From contig NC_072450.1 of assembly GCF_027596085.1 (NCBI RefSeq), forward strand, positions 27,941,223 through 28,005,222: a DNA stretch of 64,000 nt. The letters run 5' to 3'. The notes under the pieces are model-generated. The model had not been told where the DNA came from and ran no database searches. It saw only the letters and a program-made list of their open reading frames with translations. Below are positions 60,691 through 64,000 of this stretch, piece by piece (positions within the stretch are counted from its first letter, which is position 1; every line of letters starts with the position of its first letter). The DNA comes from Anoplopoma fimbria (lineage: Eukaryota > Chordata > Actinopteri > Perciformes > Anoplopomatidae). The position numbers and the translations under genes were made by a program.

Positions 60691-62369
60691 CTGGATTTAT
60701 GGGCCGTTGGAACAATGGGCAGTCCCCCTCACAGTGCTAGTTGGTGAACTACCATGGCCACCTAACATGCTAACAAAATGCTAGTGCTAGTAGGCTCGCT
60801 ATTGGTCGATGTTGCCATTCACCAAAGTTGGGCTAAGAAGATTTTTAGAAATGAACTTAGACTCCATTGATCAGGGCGATTGCTTTTATAAAGGAACATT
60901 TAGATTTAGCTGTTTTACATGCTGGTTTGGCCTTTACCACAGGTGCAACTATTAACACCCATAACGGTTTTTGGACCCTTGCTTTTGTGAGAGCTGTTCT
61001 TAGTGGTCCACCTGACTGAAATCGAGTCGGCTTTAATGTTGCTAGAAACAAGCTTCTCCTTCTAGGACAAATCAAATGCTGTCTGTAAATTCAAACTATA
61101 GAGGAAGGGTTTGACTGTGTTTTAAGATGCAAGGTGCAAGTGTCGGCTATTTCATGACGCACATGTTGGGAGAGATCCGTAAATTACATTCAGTCCCTGT
61201 ACAACACTAGTCCCATATGTGCATGGGGTTTCAGTTGACAAAAGATTTGATGCTGCTTTATGTATTAAGATGAATATGTTGATTGCTTGTGTGCATTCCC
61301 ACCTAATGCAAATCGCTGAAGTGTAAGCACACAGTGTGAGATTTCAGACAGCGGTTCTACTGTAGTGGCTCAAAGTGGGGTTTATCAGCAAAATGTGCAC
61401 GTAGATGTTGATTGAGACTTTCATGGGGTTTTCCATTGTCTCTTCTTTCACGACTTATGACTTATTCAGTGATTAATTTTTAATCAAAGCAGAACGCGGA
61501 AATCAAGGACGTCTGTTGGGCCGTTAACAGCCCATAACATTTGGCTGCAACAAATAAAACGTGTACTTTTTATTTCATAACGTGACATGAGTGAAATGAA
61601 AGCAAATAGGTTTGATGGCTTCTTGAATGGGGTTCTCAAAAGGTCACACTTATTGTACTGACAGTTGCTGGAAAATGACCCATTATTGTAGCCCCGCTGA
61701 GACTTAAAAAGCACATTCGGCAGGTACATCTGCTCACTTGAAGACAGCCCAACTTCAAATTATTCTCAGCGCGTAATTCAGAGCTGTGTGTAAGTCAGGC
61801 ATGTAAAAAAAAAAAGGCATCTTAAATTATACCATCCGAACTCCACTGTCTCATTAATATTACAGGGACTATTCTTTGACTTCAATTCATTTAATTTCTC
61901 CGTCTGAGTGAGGACAAACGTTGCAGGAGGGAGGAATTATAAGGTGTGCAAATCACATTTTAGGGTTCAGTGTACAAAATAAGTCCCGGATTGTTTTAAC
62001 CTTTCCTTCTCTACTTCTTCTCCTGCCTCCCTAAGCTTTTTAAAAGCACATATTTATTTTTCTCATGACAATCCCTGTTTTATCTAGATTGCTTTTTTAA
62101 GGCTTTTCAGGTTCCTGCAAACAGGAAAAGAGTCTAAACTCAATTTGAATTGCTTTTTGCCACAGCTTACAGATCAACAATGTTAATCACATGTCCTTTG
62201 TGAGAAAAAAATCAAGACCCAAATACCTTCTTTTTTTTTTTTAACTGAACATATACCAGTCAAAAAGCTGTTGTCTCTCTGTCCACATAGACGAAGAACG
62301 TCTGCATCCAGCTGATGAGATAATATCATTTCAACTGTATGATCATAAAGCAGTAAAGTAAACATTAAT
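60691..62369. other. Non-coding stretch, no gene recognised
   Basis: AT-rich, with short A and T runs near 61806 and 62231. Minus-strand frames at 60857-61075 and 61484-61729 have no domain. No element ends are recognised. Confidence 0.5.
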
Positions 62370-62575
62370 TCTATATAAGCATCTATATAGTGCTTTTATA
62401 CAAAGTATTTTACAGTATTTTTTGCCTCTCGTTCATTCACACTCACACAACCATGGGCGATGAGCTACCAGGAGCAGTTTAAGGTGCCAGAGGACACTTT
62501 GACATACGTAAAAGAGGAGCTGGGGATCGAACTGCCAACTCTGTGGAAGATCCGCTTTACCTCCGAAGCAACAGA
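62370..62575 (+). repeat. LINE/SINE-tail-like dispersed repeat
   Basis: The order CTATATAGTGCTTTTATAC, TTCATTCACACTCACACAAC, ATGGGCGATGAGCTACC, GAGGACACTTTGACATACG, GAGCTGGGGATCGAACTGCC and GATCCGCTTTACCTCC matches a frequent teleost repeat that I recall. The GGGGATCGAAC text resembles a tRNA B box, but there is no tRNA fold. Confidence 0.6.
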
Positions 62576-62604
62576 TGGTGCCATTTCATTGTTCATTATG
62601 TAAA

Positions 62605-62950
62605 CCCCATTAGTCTGAAAAATGTCCCATTGGACCGAAGGCCCATTTATCTTAAGGCCCGTTGTCCAGAAAACACAAGGCCATCACTTCAATAATACAC
62701 ACTCTCAGTGCAACAAACAGAAGCACATGGCTAATTATTATGCACATTGGCATCATCCCATCCTCCAGATGTTCCTACTATGGTAAAGGCATGACCTACC
62801 ACTGCCTCATATTACTTGTTGCCTTTGTCAGTTGGGTTGGTTGGGTTTAAGCATGAGGAGTGAGATTGGTTAGGAAGAGGCAGTGTAGGGCACGTCATGT
62901 CTTTGCCTTGGTAGGGGAAAAAAACTGGAAGATCTGATGACACTATTTTG
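62605..62950 (+). repeat. Dispersed repeat family F, copy 2
   Basis: Begins with CCCATTAGTCTGAAAAATGTC, CCATTGGACCGAAGGCCC and CCCGTTGTCCAGAAAACAC, an internally reiterated CATTRGTCCGAA-like theme, then continues in parallel with copy 1 (GCAACAAACAGAAGCACATG, GGCTAATTATTATG, AAGGCATGACCTACC, GAGATTGGTTAGGAAGAGG). Confidence 0.65.
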
Positions 62951-63010
62951 CATGATAATTAGTCATTAGTCAGACGTTGATTCACAGCTAACGTTACACT
63001 TTTATCGCTA

Positions 63011-63377
63011 TTCATTCTTTTTTCGTAACCGCTTATCCTGTTAAGGGTCGCGGGGGGGGCTGGAGCCGATCCCAGCTGTCATTGGGCGGAGGCAGGGTAC
63101 ACCCTAGACAGGTCGCCAGACTATCACAGGGCTGACATATACAGTCAGACAACCATTCACACTCACATCCACACCTACGGGTAATTTAGAATCATCAATT
63201 AAGCTAAGCTGCATGTCTTTGGACTGTGGGAGGAAGACGGAGAACCCAGAGAACCCACACTGACACGGGGAGAACATGCAAACTCCACACAGAAGGCCGT
63301 CTTGGCCCGGAAATGAACCCAGGCCCCTCTTGCTGTGAGGCGACAGTGCTACCCACTGCACCACCGTGCTGTCCGAC
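63011..63377 (+). mobile_element. L2-type LINE 3' tail (non-coding)
   Basis: The sequence contains CGTAACCGCTTATCCTGTTA, GGGTCGCGGGGGGGGCTGGA, AGGTCGCCAGACTATCACAG, CATGTCTTTGGACTGTGGGA, GGGGAGAACATGCAAACTCC and GTGCTACCCACTGCACCACC in the order I recall for the 3' end of fish L2-like LINEs and derived SINEs. No reverse transcriptase is present, so it is a 5'-truncated copy. The minus-strand frame at 63104-63364 is antisense to it. Confidence 0.75.
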
Positions 63378-64000
63378 TTTTAGCTAATATCACAGCTTAT
63401 TTCAGTTTGCATGCCGGATAACTAGTTAGCTCCTCAGCTGCAGCACATTAAACAGCTCACCTGCAAATGTAAAAAAAAATTGGTCGGCTTTCATTTGAAT
63501 GGTCCTTATTCTTCAATACTTCTGCTAGCAAAGAGCGGTCTGCACACAAGTGTTGGGTTGCCTCTCTTTTAATAACACTGACCCTTAAATGGCACTAAAT
63601 GTTGTCTAACTAGAAGGCACCCAGGAATAGTAGCCACAAGCTAACACGCACTGCCTATAGCATGTCAACCCGTTTCTTCAGAATTCTTCAGCTCACAGGC
63701 AATGGTTTGGAGGGCGCTGAGTGGGAGAGCTAGTCAGTTTGAGAGATAGCAACAGCAGCAGCTGGGTCAAGTGAGGTCAAGTACACAGGTTGGCAGCGAG
63801 CTCATACAGCTATTGCCAGTCCCTGGAGGCTTCAGAAGCATTTTGTTATTCAACTCAAAGGGACATTTTTTTCTTATTTTTAATAATACAAAAATATAAA
63901 CAATAAATTCAACAACTTAAATCATTTCTGACTGCAAACGAGTTGGAATTTAATTGAAAAATCTTGTCAACGATTCCCTTTTCTGCGAACAAATTTTGTT
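63378..64000. other. Non-coding stretch, no gene recognised
   Basis: AT-rich sequence without recognised features to the end of the window. Confidence 0.5.

Noticed and set aside
62515..62575. GGGGATCGAAC as part of a tRNA gene
   Set aside because: There is no cloverleaf, anticodon arm or A box at the right distance; the text belongs to a common dispersed repeat tail.
63104..63364. 86-codon minus-strand frame
   Set aside because: It is antisense to the L2-type LINE tail.

Overview
The window looks like nuclear DNA of a ray-finned fish, probably a percomorph teleost. The evidence is long CA/GT microsatellites on both strands, an internally deleted Tc1-like transposon, a Rex3-type (RTE clade) LINE remnant, the 3' tail of an L2-type LINE, a probable solo LTR, and several dispersed families that I recognise from memory as common in teleost genomes. 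I could not run any search, so family names rest on recalled consensus sequences. I see no host protein-coding gene, no tRNA or rRNA gene and no bacterial-style operon. The open frames present are short, often lack an ATG start, lie in CA/GT, purine or pyrimidine tracts or in mobile elements, and lack exon-like support. This is best read as intergenic or intronic sequence.

Layout: 1-11 kb is mostly repeat-derived. It holds the Tc1 derivative, a terminal-inverted-repeat element next to it, two copies of a dispersed family called family A here, the Rex3 remnant, and a 99-bp TG array. From 11.5 to 13.4 kb there are several candidate conserved non-coding blocks, one with a perfect 15-bp hairpin, followed by a perfect 28-bp-stem hairpin at 13334-13394. 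From 14 to 31 kb family A recurs in both orientations, with a probable solo LTR at 17858-18425, three CA/TG arrays of 80-100 bp, and a C22A15 homopolymer switch. From 31 to 43 kb there are more dispersed repeats and a tandem expansion inside a family A copy (about 38.6-39.2 kb, unit about 65 bp).

From 43 to 59.5 kb the character changes. There are fewer recognisable mobile elements (one TTAA-flanked element at 46891-47884 and one fragment at 51.1 kb), and many AT-rich, motif-dense, non-repetitive blocks that read like conserved regulatory elements, along with CpG-rich patches near 53.3-53.9, 58.2-58.5 and 58.8-59.2 kb. From 60 to 63.4 kb the window returns to repeats: two copies of one family, a low-copy-looking LINE/SINE tail, and the L2 tail.

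Nothing here acts together as a pathway. My reading is a gene-poor regulatory landscape whose target gene lies outside the window. The most distinctive local structures are the perfect hairpins, the tandem array inside family A, the Rex3 internal-deletion junction and the dense candidate regulatory blocks on the right.
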